DNA of 64,000 nucleotides from NCBI GenBank assembly GCA_026874595.1, contig CM049310.1, positions 16,158,058-16,222,057 on the forward strand, given 5' to 3'. The DNA is from Sipunculus nudus. Taxonomy: Eukaryota > Annelida > Sipuncula > Golfingiida > Sipunculidae. This document shows positions 11,341 through 23,649 of the stretch, one piece after another. Position 1 is the stretch's first letter; the number at the start of each line of letters is the position of its first letter. The notes beneath the pieces are model-generated. The model did no database searches. It was not told the DNA's origin and saw only the letters and a list, made by a program, of their open reading frames with translations. The translations under genes and the position numbers were made by a program.

Positions 11341-12783
11341 TTGTATCCGCCAAAACAGAGTTTTGCGGATACTATGTTTTCAGCTGCACGCCGCCGCCGC
11401 GGCGTAGGTGTCCGGAGAACTCCTCCGTAACTTTACGAAACCCGGGATTATGTTCGGGTCACATGTGAACTGCTGAGCCCCGATTTTGTTTTGACCTCTG
11501 ACCTTTCCTCTGCTATCTGCGTCCGTTTGTGCGTCTGTTTCCACACATAAACCCACATATCTCGGGAACCATTTGACCGATCAGGAAAATTTTTTTGCAC
11601 AAATGTAGCCCTTGGAGAGCTTTATAACATACACAAAAAATGGTGGCGCCACCTGCAACCATGTTTGCACAGTGTCCATCTGTTTGTCTGCCTTGGGTTA
11701 AAATCACTCATATCTCTGCAGTGACTAGACTAATTCACCTGAAATTCGGCATGCGTAAACATCATGGATAGCTTTTCTGATTTTATGAAAGGTGGCGCCA
11801 CCTACATTCACGTTTATGCTGCAGACATCCAAGCTCATATCTCGGGAACCGTTTGACCGATCAGGAATTTTTTTTTGCACAAATGTAGCCCTTGGAGAGC
11901 TTTATAACATACACAAAAAATGGTGGCACCACCTGCAACCATGTTTGCACAGTGTCCATCTGTTCGTCTGCCTTGGGTTAAAATCACTCATATCTCTGCA
12001 GTGACTTGACTAATTCACCTGAAATTCGGCATGCGTATACATCCTGGATAGCTTTTCTGATTTTATGAAAGGTGGCGCCACCTACATTCACGTTTATGCT
12101 GCAGATGTCCAAGCTCATATCTCGGGAACCGTTTGACTGATTGGGCCAAAATTTTGCATGTGTATAGATCTCACATAGCTCTTCATCATACGCAAAACTG
12201 GTGGAGCCACCTGCAGCCATTTTTGCACAGCTCCTGTCTGTTTGTCTGCCATGGGATAAAATCACTCATATCTCAGCAGTGGTTTGACATATCTGCCTAA
12301 AATTTTGCAGGTTTATACATCCCCGACAGCTCTCTTGATTTTATGACAGGTGGCGCCACCTGCATTCTAGTTTATGCAGCAGACATCCACGCTCATATCT
12401 TGGGAACCGTTTGACCGATTGGGCCAAAGTTTTGCATGTGTATAGTTCTCACATAGCTCTTTATCATACGCAAAACTGGTGGCGTCACCTGCAACCATTT
12501 TTGCTCCGTGTCCATCTGTTTGTCTGCCACGGGCTAGAATCACTCATATACATGTAGTGGTTTGACTTATCGGCCTTAAATTTTGCATATGTATACAACT
12601 TGGACGGCTTTCTCGATTTTGTGGTAGGGGGGGGCAACCTACATACACAATTTGGCTGCAGACATCCATGCTAATATGCAACACTCTATTTCCCCTTGCC
12701 ACTCAATCCATGCCTCACTTCACCCGTTCCACTCTGATTTAGGCGGATACACGTAGTCGCTTGTCGACTACCCGTATTCTAGT
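11341..12783 (+). mobile_element. Family A Helentron-like element, four core subunits
   Basis: It starts TTGTATCCGCC, forming a 5' hairpin with GCGGATAC (11342-11371), followed by a GC-rich CCG stretch and a conserved leader (GTCACATGTGAACTGCTG). About four 280-bp core subunits follow (palindromes near 11645, 11795, 11925, 12073 and 12355). The 3' end has GGCGGATACA (inverted copy of the 5' terminus), the hairpin GTAGTCGCTTGTCGACTAC and CTAGT at 12779-12783. The asymmetric inverted termini, 3' hairpin and T|T flanks are those described for non-autonomous Helentron elements (HINEs). No protein is encoded; mobility would need a Rep/helicase supplied elsewhere. Confidence 0.8.
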
Positions 12784-12936
12784 TCAGAAAATATTATTGA
12801 ATAAAATGTCAATTAAGTTTCATTCTCTCTCTATATTTATCTTTCGATCTCTATATATTTATATATGTATATTTTAGGGATCCCACTCACATTTTGGAAC
12901 AGAACGGAAAGTATAGTTCATGTAGAGGAAGTGGTC

Positions 12937-14951
12937 TTTTTAGCGAACCTGTGAGCTTATGCGATGACACAGCGTCGTCCGTCCACCGTCTGCCGTCCAG
13001 GGTTGGCTTTCCGCCGTCCATGGCTGTAAGTCAGAAACCATCAGAACTAGCAGCTCCAAATTACATGTAAGAATTAGTCACATGTGAATCTTGGTGCCCT
13101 GGAGCATATTATTGGGTATCTGCATTAATTTAGATTTTATAGAGAAAAAGCTTAAAAACCTTTAAAAATCTTTTTCTCTGAAACTGTCCAGCCAAATTGT
13201 CCAATATTTCACAGAAAAGATCCCTGGAACAATCTCTCTCAAATTTGTTCGAAAGGTTCTAGTTAGGAGATTTTTGGCAGAGTTACGGGAGGTTGAACTT
13301 AGTCATCTGTCCAAAAAAGCACACTAAAATTAAAATCTCAGAAACGGCTAGAGCTATAAGCACAAAAATTTTATACGAATGCTTGTCACATGTCATATCT
13401 GATTTTGAGGTATTGGTGGCGCCACCTACATTAATGTGTTTTTTACAAGGGAAAATGTAATTTTAAACTCTTCTAGCTTATACACTGATTTATGATGAAT
13501 CTGTTAAGCTGATTGGTTTAAACTTTACAAAAATTATTCTATGGTAGGGTTCTGCCAGTTTTATAAGAATAGATTGGGTAAATACAGTTTTAAAAAAGCA
13601 TTGTAGCCAATTGAAAAAGGCTTTCTGTATTTGAAAACAGATTCGACAACATGCTGAGTTTTAGCAGCCAAGTCAAGAGGTCACTCAGTACAAACAGGTA
13701 GGGTCCAGACATCACCATGGCAACTGACCTGGCTGGGGGGGGGGTGTCTAGAGGTCTAGACACAGCGTCTAGACACAATGTTTAGATGCAGAATTCCCAG
13801 ATTATTGGAACTAGATCTTTCAACTGTTATAAAAAACTTGGTTTGCATTTTAAGCAAATTGGGTTTATCATCAGGTCACATGTGAACTGCTGCGCCCTCA
13901 TGTTTGGTTGACCTCTGACCTTTCCTCGCTGCCCAGTGTCCATTTGTGCGTCTGTTTCCACACATAAACCCGCATATTTCGGGAACCGTTTGACCGATCA
14001 GACTAAAAAGTTTACACAAATGTAGCCCTTTGATAGCTTTATAACATACACTAAAAATGGTAGCGCCACCTGCAACCATTTTTGCATTACGTCCATCTGT
14101 TCATCTGCCTTTTGATAATTTCACTCATATCTCAGCAGTGGTTTGACTTATCCACCTGAAATTTTGCTGGTTTATACATCCTGGACAGGTTTCTTGATTT
14201 TATGACAGGTATCGCCACCTCCATTCAGGTTTACTCTGCAGACATCCAAGCTAATATCTGGGAACTGTTTGACCCATTGGGCCAAAATTTTGCATGTGTA
14301 TAGATCTCCCATAGCTCTTCATCATAGGCAAAACTGGTGGGGCCACCTGCAACCATTAATGCACAGTGTCCATCTGTTCATCTGCCTTTGGATAAAATCA
14401 CTCATATCTCAGCAGTGGTTTGACTTTTCCATCTGAAATTTTGCAGGTTTATACATCATGGACAGCTCTCTTAATTTTATGACAGGTGGCGCCACCTTCA
14501 TTCAGGTTTACTCTGCAGACATCCAAGCTCATATCTCGGGAACTGTTTGACCGATTGGGCCAAAATTTTGCATGTTTATACATCCTGGACAATTTCCTCA
14601 ATTTTATGACAGGTGGCACCACCTACATTCATGTTTACGCTGCAGACATCCATGCTAATATACAACACACCTCACTCTATTCCCCTTAATTGCCACTTAA
14701 TCCTTGCCTCACTTTACCCGTCCCACTCTGATTTCTGTGGATACACTGAGTTGCTTGGCGACTACACATATTCTAGTTTTAAAATGTCCTAGTCTGAAAC
14801 TTTGCAGGTCCGAAATGTCCATTTTGCTGAAATCATAATGACTAAGGTAGATATGCAGGACTTAAAAGGATCAATATTAAATTTAAAAATAAACCTCCAT
14901 TCATACTCCCAAACGTTGCACAGGTTCGCATTAGGCCTGTAGGCCTTGTTA
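12937..14951 (+). mobile_element. Family B Helentron-like element with nested family A
   Basis: It starts at TTTTAGCGAACCTGTG (12937-12953). The body has degenerate tandem segments (CTCTGAAACTGTCCAGCCAA, then CAGAAACGGCTAGAGCTAT, and one GGTGGCGCCACC near 13412). The 3' end reads CACAGGTTCGCATTAGGCCTGTAGGCCTTGTT (about 14929-14951): CACAGGTTCGC is the inverted copy of the 5' GCGAACCTGTG, and AGGCCTGTAGGCCT can form the terminal hairpin. A 5'-truncated family A copy (13870-14777) is nested inside. Calling it a HINE-like family is inference from the terminal architecture. Confidence 0.65.
13870..14777 (+). mobile_element. Family A element, 5'-truncated, nested in family B
   Basis: Homology to family A begins in the leader (GGTCACATGTGAACTGCTG, about 13874) and lacks the 5' hairpin. 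Two core subunits follow, and the 3' end reaches CTAGT at 14773-14777 with a decayed hairpin (GAGTTGCTTGGCGACTAC). It sits between body and tail sequences of the surrounding B element. Confidence 0.7.
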
Positions 14952-17900
14952 TAATATATATTCTGTTGTACAAATAGAATACACCATAGAATGTACAAAT
15001 TACTAGATTTTACAAATTAATTTTAATATTGCCATATCTAATGGTACTCCTAAAATCTGCTATTAAAACAGCATTAAAATTGGGTCTCAGAATTCTTTAA
15101 TAAGATGTTGGGATCCCTGTATTTGTATATATATATAAATCTCATTGGAAACATGTAATAATTATTGATTTAGTGACCTGTTTTTTGTAAACTATGAGCC
15201 AGAAACATGATTTTCAGTAACCCTTCATATACAAGGACATCATAGGCAATCTCCATGGAAACCTGAAATAAGGTCCAGGTGATCCATAATTTGAGTGCTA
15301 CAAAGCCAAAACATCTAGGGCTGTCTCTATGGAAACCTAATATTAGCTCACAGTGACCTATATCACTGACCAAAAACATTTTAAGCACCCAGACAAAATT
15401 TAAACTGGATGCAAAACTTTACTGTTGGACTTAGAATTGTTTATCTTGAAATCCAGGAATATTCATCTTTAATGTGCATGAGAATCATATGCTCAGCTCA
15501 CTGCATACAAAAAGGGTGGATTTCAAGGGAATGGCTAGACAAATTATCATAGATCTTATTGGACTTGTTGATTTTGAAGAACTTTAATTTGCTGCAGCTG
15601 AGTGGGGATACCACCAACAAAATTTGGCATTCAGATGATAACATTCCTTTTGTGAATGTTCTCCTAGTTTGCTGAGTGTCGTGACTCAAGGGTAACTTTT
15701 TCAGACTTGTCTACCTGTTCCACCAGGTCAGCCATCAGTGATATATATATACTGGGCTAGCCTTTGTTACTTTTCCACTGGGTCAGTCAGCAATTTAAGT
15801 AGGATGGTCAGGTATTATTTTACATTTATCATTTATGCTAGTCTCCTTCTGTTTTGCTATTAGCAGAGTAACAAAAGCACCAAAGTAATCAGACACTTCT
15901 GTCTTCTGAGTACTGAGAGAAAGGAAACAATTATTTATTCTCACCCATATAACTGTTATAATTCAACAAATTATTCAAATAATATTGTACAAAAAAATCA
16001 ATCTGTGGCATCTTCCATATTCTAGACTTGCTTTAAACATGTTTACTCATAACCATAACAATGTTTATAAAAGGTGAATTGGAGGCAGTAAGTCCTTTGT
16101 GGGAAACTTTTGAACTTTACACCTCCACCATATGGCCAGAGGTATATTGTTTTACCCATAGTCTGTCTGAATGTGAAAAAAAATTTGTGTGGATAATTAG
16201 AATAACACCCAGGAAACAATGCATACAATTTTAGAGGCAGCCTTGATCAACCTCATTTGTTTTTTTTTTCATTCAGAGGTAATCTGTCTATAGTGGAACA
16301 GTTTTTTTTGTCCCAGTTGAAACCCAGATAAGTCATGATGGTACTTATGAGTTAATAGAGATGTTGAATCCCGACAAAATATTCCTGTGATGTCTGTGGT
16401 TTGATTAGGATCCATTTGTAGGAAGTTATAGTCTCTGCCACTCTCTTTTTTTAAGTTTGTCCTTTAACCATGGCCTTTGATAGTTTTCTTACTGATCACT
16501 TGTTAGTGAGGCACAAATCTTAGACCATGGAAGCTTCAATTTGATAGTACTTACTGTTGGCACTTTCATTATTAGACTAATAAAAGACCATTGTCTTGTC
16601 TCTGGCATCCTATGTCTTGCTTTTTTAAATACTCTTCCGTATTGACATCATTAAGTGGAAAATAAAGATAACACAGATAAGAAATGCATTGTTCTAATGC
16701 ATGGTCAAGTTTCATCATTTCTTCATGACATGCAGGTTAAAATTCAAAAGTAATATCAAGATCAAAGCATTATTTTATTCAGCAAGAAACAGTGAAAACT
16801 GGACAAAAATTAAGGGATTTTTTTTCCATATTTTTCTTTATTTTTTATTTTGTTTTATTCTTGAGTCATTGCACCATGTATCTTTTTGAAGAAAAAAATT
16901 GTTCAAGACAAATCAGCCATATTAAAAAGCATAAAGAGAGCCAAAATCTAAGGAATGGGCTAATTTTGTGGACAAGTTTCTCTAAAATATGAAAGTAGGT
17001 AATTGTGATCTTGTTTGTTCCAAAACTCTATCAACAAAGTCTTTCAGGTTCAAATCAACCTGCCAGGCAAAAAAAAGTCAGTGGGATGAGAAACATGTGC
17101 ATAAATATGTGACGTCACCATATGAGCATAAAAATATATCGACAACCCTAAAACAACATAAAAAAATGTTCACAAACAGCAGTGGTTGTTACAGACAAAA
17201 GCTGGAAAACATGGTGATGCAAAAAAAAAACAACAAAAAACAACAAAAGAAAAACATGCACAAATGTGTCATAAAAATGTACTTCCCTATTGATTCTTGG
17301 CTGTGACTTTATCACAAATGACTCTCAACATTTCCAAAGTGTTTCACATAAAATGAAGAAAATTCTCTCTGGAGACCAAACCATTGTAACTCCATTCAAC
17401 TTCAAGGAATAGTTGGTGCATTGACCAAGTGAATTTTATCCAAATTAAATTGTCTTCATGTGATTTCATCTTCACTTCAGTCATTATGTTTGATTTCAAT
17501 AAAAATTTTAAGAATGAGACCTTATATAAGGTATCATTGATAAAGTGTTTACTTTTGTTTGATTTTTATTTTTTTTTTCACTTTTATAATTTTTCATTTG
17601 GTCCACCTCCCTTGCCTAGATTCAACAGAATGGTCTGGTTGGTGTGTACACTTCAATATTTACAAAATTATTTCTTTGCCATTTCTTATCCACCTTTTCA
17701 TTATTTTTTGCTGTGTGATGTCAGTAAAGATTGATATGTCAGATCAAAAGAAAAGGCTAAAATTCTTGAATAAATATTATAAATTCTTGAATAAATATCA
17801 TAATATACAGCATGATCAACTCTCATAACATGAAGACTTGTTTCAAATTTATTAATAAACAAAGATATCAGAGGCAACTGTAATCTCACTTTGCCGTTTT

Positions 17901-18125
17901 ATTGCATATTATTAGTACTTGTTTTGTCGAGTCTGTTTGAATTTGTTTGCCAGTCTGTTTTGCCTATTGGCATCAGGTGTTAAAGCATCTAGTCAGGCTA
18001 TTCATTTCTTCTTTTGATTTTATCAATTTGTGTGTTTTTTTTTTAAATTGGCAGTGATTGAATCCTAACCTACCATGAATTGAGTGCAAAGACTACTTTC
18101 ATGTCTTATTGGGAATTTATCTGCT
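14952..18125. other. No recognised feature
   Basis: AT-rich DNA with homopolymer T tracts. I see no convincing exon, transposon end or RNA gene; the open frames present are short and lysine/phenylalanine-biased as expected from composition. Confidence 0.5.
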
Positions 18126-19022
18126 TCTTTATAAGATCTGGTGTAAGGGAAAAGGTTTGCAAAGCTTGACTCTTGTTTAATAGGGTTTACACCTGACTTT
18201 CTAGAGCACTTGTGAGTTATGTTCCAGCTGGACTAATTAAAGTCCTTAAACTGCTGGAGAACAGTGCAGAAAGAACAGATGATGTTTTATTAATGTTTGC
18301 CTAAGTCTAACTTGAAAGCATTCTAGCCATGTATTGTCATTTTGCAACCTTGCCCAAAACCAAGGTGAAAGTACTTTCTAGTATTCTACCTAAATTTTAC
18401 AAAATTTATATATATTTAATAGTCAGTTGTATAATATCAGTGACATGTTGTCTAAAATTCAGTAATAAAAAAGGGGTTTGTACTCAAATCACTTTTTACA
18501 ATTCATGGTGCAGTTGCCAGTTTATTTTTTTTGTTGCATTGTCTTCTGGCCCATCATAAGATCGTGTTGTCATATTAGTTCTTGATGCCTTATAAGCTCG
18601 TGGTGCCACATTAGTTCTGTGGCACATTTGTTGTTGTTGCCACATTGTGTATTGTTGCCACATTGTCTTGTTGGTACATTAGGCCCTCATAAAACTATCA
18701 GGATGGTCACTTCTCAGATATATCGATCAGTGGTTTGAAACTTCTTCTGGTGGGGGTGGGGGGGGGGGGGGGTTAATCATTGTCTTAGAGGAATTTGCCT
18801 TCTTTAAAAGATCTGGTGTAAGGGAACAGGTTGGCAAAACTTGGCTCTTGTTTAATAGGGTTTACACCTGACTTTCTAGAGCACTTGTGAGTTATGTTCC
18901 AGCTGGAGTAATTAAGTCCTTAAACTGCTGGAGAACAGTGCAGAAGGGAACAGGTGATGTTTTGTCAATGTAATCTTAGTCTCACTAGAAAGAATTCAGC
19001 CATGTTTTGTCATCTTGCAACC
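18126..19022 (+). repeat. 230-bp direct duplication (18126-18355 and 18798-19022)
   Basis: Both copies carry GATCTGGTGTAAGGGAA, TAGGGTTTACACCTGACTTT, GTGAGTTATGTTCCAGCTGG and TTAAACTGCTGGAGAACAGT in the same order, with scattered substitutions. About 440 bp of unrelated DNA lies between them, including a G-run (18758-18772). The copies lack TG...CA ends, so LTRs are unlikely. A family A element lies about 55 bp beyond the second copy. Confidence 0.85.
18752..18772 (+). repeat. Poly-G tract
   Basis: Five G, one T, then 15 consecutive G. It could form a G-quadruplex, and its length in the assembly is probably unreliable. Confidence 0.9.
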
Positions 19023-19078
19023 TTATCCCTCAACACCTTTGAAATTAGTAGTTTTCAACATACCTGCCATCCCTTAAT

Positions 19079-21067
19079 TGTATCCGCCAAAACAGAGTTT
19101 TGCGGATACTATGTTTTCAGCTGGCCGCCGCCGCCGCCGCCGCGGCGTAGGTGTCCGGAGAACTCCTCCGTAACCGCTGGGTGGAATTTTCCGAAACCCG
19201 GGATTATGTTCGGGTCACATGTTAACTGCTGCGCCCCGATTTTGTTTTGACCTCTGACCTTTCCTCTGGGCTCTGCGTCCGTTTGTGCGTCTGTTTCCAC
19301 ACATAAACCCACATTTCTCGGGAACCGTTTGACCGATCAGGAACATTTTTTTGCACAAATGTAGCCCTCGGAGAGCTTTATAACATACACCAAAAATGGT
19401 GGCGCCACCTGCAACCATGTTTGCACAATGTCCATCTGTTCGTCTGCCTTGGGTTAAAATCACTCATATCTCTGCAGTGACTTGACTAATTCACCTGAAA
19501 TTCGGCATGCGCAAACATCCTGGATAGCTTTTCTGATTTTATGACAGGTGGCGCCACCTACATTCACGTTTACGCTGCAGACATCCAAGCTCATATCTCT
19601 GGAACTGTTGACCGATCAGGAAAATTCTTTTGCACAAATGTAGCCCTTGGAGAGCTTTATAACATACACCAAAAATGGTGGCGCCACCTGCAACCATGTT
19701 TGCACAGTGTCCATCTGTTCGTCTGCCTTGGGTTAAAATCACTCATATCTCTGCAGTGACTTGACTAATTCACCTGAAATTTGGCATGCGTATACATCCT
19801 GGATAGCTTATCTGATTTTATGACAGGTGGCGCCACCTACATTCACGTTTACGCTGCAGACATCCAAGCTCATATCTCGGGAACCGTTTGACCGATCAGG
19901 AAAATTCTTTTGCACAAATGTAGCCCTTGGAGAGCTTTATAACATACACCAAAAATGGTGCCGCTACCTGCAACCATGTTTGCACAATGTCCATCTGTTT
20001 GTCTGCCTTGGGTTAAAATCACTCATATCTCTGCAGTAACTTGACTAATTCACCTGAAATTTGGCATGCGTATACATCCTGGATAGCTTTTCTGATTTTA
20101 TGACAGGTGGCGCCACATACATTCACGTTTACGCTGCAGACATCCAAGCTCATATCTCAGGAACTGTTTGACCGATCAGGAAAATTCTTTTGCACAAATG
20201 TAGCCCTTGGAGAGCTTTATAACATACACCAAAAATGGTGCCGCTACCTGCAACCATGTTTGCACAATGTCCATCTGTTTGTCTGCCTTGGGTTAAAATC
20301 ACTCATATCTCTGCAGTAACTTGACTAATTCACCTGAAATTTGGCATGCGTATACATCCTGGATAGCTTTTCTGATTTTATGACAGGTGGCGCCACCTAC
20401 ATTCACGTTTACGCTGCAGACATCCAAGCTCATATCTCAGGAACTGTTTGACCGATCAGGAAAATTTTTTTGCACAAATGTAGCCCTTAGAAAGCTTTAT
20501 AACATACACAAAAAATGGTGGCGCCACCTGCAACCATGTTTGCACAGTGTCCAGCTGTTCGTCTGCCTTGGGTTAAAATCACTCATATCTCTGCAGTTGT
20601 TTGACTAATTCACCTGAAATTCTGCATGCTTATACACCCTGGATAGCTTTTCTGATTTTATGACAGGTGGCGCCACCTACAATCAAGTTTACGCTGCAGA
20701 CATCCAAGCTCATATCTAGGGAACCGTTTGACCGATTGGGCCAAAATTTTGCATGTGTATAGTTCTCACAAAGCTCTTTATCATACGCTAAACTGGTGGC
20801 GCCACCTGCAACCCTTTTTTGCACAGCGTCCATCTGTTTGTCTGCCAAGGGCAAAAATCACTCATATACAATATAGTGGTTTGACTTATCTGCCTTATAT
20901 TTTGCATATGTATACAACTTGGACGGCTTTCTGGATTTTTTGGTAGGTAGCGCAACCTACATACACAATTTGGCTGCAGACATCCATGCTGATATGCAAC
21001 ACTTCACCCGTTCCACTCTGATTTAGGCGGATACAAGTAGTCGCTTGTCGACTACCCGTATTCTAGT
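19079..21067 (+). mobile_element. Family A Helentron-like element, six core subunits
   Basis: The most expanded copy. It has the 5' terminus TGTATCCGCC with hairpin, a CCG tract at about 19122-19145, and a leader. Six core subunits of exactly 280 bp spacing follow (for example 19827, 20107 and 20387). Each subunit is a dimer of two related halves, each opening with GGTGGCGCCACC or a variant. The 3' end has GGCGGATACAA, the hairpin GTAGTCGCTTGTCGACTAC and CTAGT (21063-21067). Flanking bases are T on both sides. Confidence 0.85.
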
Positions 21068-22229
21068 TTTTCTTTATGATTTCCATGATATTTCAAAACT
21101 GAACAGAAGTGACCAGTCTTAATTAACTGTCGGGATTCACTCTAAAGAAAATGTGTGACATCGCTAATTTAAATAATCGTTTTGTACAAGTGCATACCAA
21201 TACAAACCTCACCATATGATGTCAATGATGAGCAAAATGCTATGTCAGAGTTTGAAAGGTCTTGACCTGAGACATCATGAGTACTATTATAAATTACTTT
21301 AACAGAGTACATGTACATTGAACATCATTTAAACATCTCTGGACACATCTTTTAGCCTTTCCAGTTTACTTTTTTTTGCTCATTCAGTGATTTCATAGGA
21401 CAGTATGTTATATTGGACCTCACTGGCCCATATATGAAAATATTACAGGATGATTTATTGTTACAACCAAAGGGCACATGTTATTCAAGTCTTTAATCAT
21501 GTGCTCCTACATCAGGTATGAACCAATGTGTACAAATTTGATAGAATCTCTCAGGACATCCTGACTTCATTTTTGACCAGGCAATTTTTAACAATTCCAC
21601 TTAATATACCAAAACTCACCACCATATGATGTCATTGATGAACAAATGCCAAACAAAAGGCTTAAACTCTGAGACATCATGAGTTATTGTCATAGTATTA
21701 TTAGTATGTCACAGAATTTTTTTACATAAATTGTTGGCCAGTGTTAACAGAAATGCAAAACTATTTCAACTCAAAGCCTCCACTTCACCAATCATATAGA
21801 AATTATAACATTTGAAATAAATTTAAAGTTATCTTTTTTGACAGTATAGTCTGTTTTATATACATATTTAATTGCTTCTTTTCTCTCAGTTCTCAGTTGA
21901 GTTCCTCATAATCCATACAACAGAAGTTGCACCATTTATAATTATGCTAAATAACAGATTCAGAACCTTTTATGGTGTCTATAAACAGAATCAAGTTTAT
22001 TATAAGGGACCCACTTGAGAAGTACTGCCCTATAGTGATTGCCTTGTTGTTCTGTTGGGCTGTCCTTCCATCCATCAATGGAACTTTCTTTCACATGCAG
22101 TGTCTCAGAAAGAATATGTTTGATCCATCTCAGATTTATAGGGATGATTGGTTCAACAGTCAGAGCTACTGCCCTATCAATCTGGCCATATTCATAAGTG
22201 GCCACCAGAGTTTTATCTCAGACAAAGAA
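21068..22229. other. No gene; weak dispersed repeats
   Basis: Two degenerate copies of a roughly 90-bp segment containing CACCATATGATGTCA and GAGACATCATGAGT occur at about 21205-21290 and 21605-21690. No coding region or element end is recognised. Confidence 0.45.
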
Positions 22230-22823
22230 TCTCAAAGTGGTCAGTTTTATCTTTCTCAAATGCATGGGGATGATTTGTGCCTACAAGGGGAATTACAGAC
22301 CTGTCCAAATGCCAATATGGCCACTAGAGCATAATCCTTGATTATATTTTGGACAAAGTATCTCAAAGTGGATATATTTACAGTGAAACCTTGTTGTGTG
22401 GAACTTGCTTAGGTTGAATAACCCGCTTATGTCAAAGTTACAGACTCGATATACAGAACAACTCTTAGTTAAAACATTACCAAATAAAACCTGCTTGTGT
22501 CGAACCTTGGATGTGTCAGTGTTTTCTGAGGGTCCTTTCGACACCATGAGGTTTTCCAGTATATATGTTTGACCTTTCTCAAAATCATGGGGATGATTTG
22601 TACCTACAAGCTAAATTACAGACCTGTCCAAATGCTAATATTGCCTCATGAGCCCCATCTGTGATTATATTTTGGACACAATATCACAAAGAGGATATGT
22701 TTGATCTTTCTCTAATGCATGGGGATGATTTGTGCGTACAAGTTGAATTACCTGTCCAAATGCCAGTATGGCCACCTGAGCACAATCTGTAATTATATTT
22801 CAGACAAAGTATATCAAAGTGGA

Positions 22824-22876
<53 letters not shown>

Positions 22877-23330
22877 AATATGTTTGATCTCTCTCAAATG
22901 ATTGGGGATTATTTGTGCCTTCAAGGTGAATTATAGAACTGTCCAAATGCTAATATGGCCTCAAGATCCCCATCTGTGATTATATTTTGGACACGGGATC
23001 ATGGGGATGATTTGTGCCTATGAGGGCTTTAACCCTATCTAATGACAGACCCAATGGAAATCTAGTATCTCAAGAGAATATATTTGATCTTCCTTAAATG
23101 ATTTGTGTCCAAGAGGGCTTCAGCCCTATAAATTACTGACCATTGTCAAAGTCCAATATGGCTGCTGGTGCACATTTGATTTTCTTTCATGTTCAGCTGT
23201 GAAACATTACCTGTGATCTTTATTGAATTTAGAGGGATGATTGGTTTCTATGACAACTCCAACCCTGTCCAATTTCAGGCCTGTCCTATATCCAATATGG
23301 CCACCATCCAATAGGTTTATGCAGCCATTA
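22230..23330 (+). repeat. Degenerate tandem repeat array
   Basis: Diverged segments share ATGGGGATGATTTGTGCC, CTGTCCAAATGCCAATATGG and GATTATATTTTGGACA, repeating roughly every 150-190 bp. They are too diverged for a precise period by eye. They appear older than the neighbouring 92-bp satellite. Confidence 0.7.
22823..22880 (+). repeat. TA microsatellite
   Basis: A run of TA dinucleotides with a few AAA/TTT interruptions, embedded in the degenerate array. Confidence 0.95.
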
Positions 23331-23649
23331 TGCATTCCAACATGGCCAGTCTAACATGTGTATAACAGTATAAAGTGTATAACATGAGTAAGTAATAAAA
23401 TATTGTAAAGAACTACTACTTTGTGCAGACTGGTGATGTTTTCTCTTAATAAACATTATGTCAATCAATCCTTGTGGTACTAAATATGCTGCATGGTAAC
23501 ATTGGAAATGGTTCATATGTGAAATGGCAAGCTTAAGTTACCTCCATTTATCTGTCTTTGAGCATAGTATTACAAAACAGTTAAATATGTCTTATTATTC
23601 AATGAAATCATATAACAGTATGTTATATTGGATTGATGATATACATGTT

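Noticed and set aside
18126-19022. Direct repeats as a pair of LTRs
   Set aside because: No TG...CA ends, primer binding site or purine tract, and the spacer has no coding region.
19541-20608. Repeated MAPPTFTF-like frames in family A cores
   Set aside because: They arise from the GGTGGCGCCACC core and recur in every subunit on both strands; this is non-coding element sequence.
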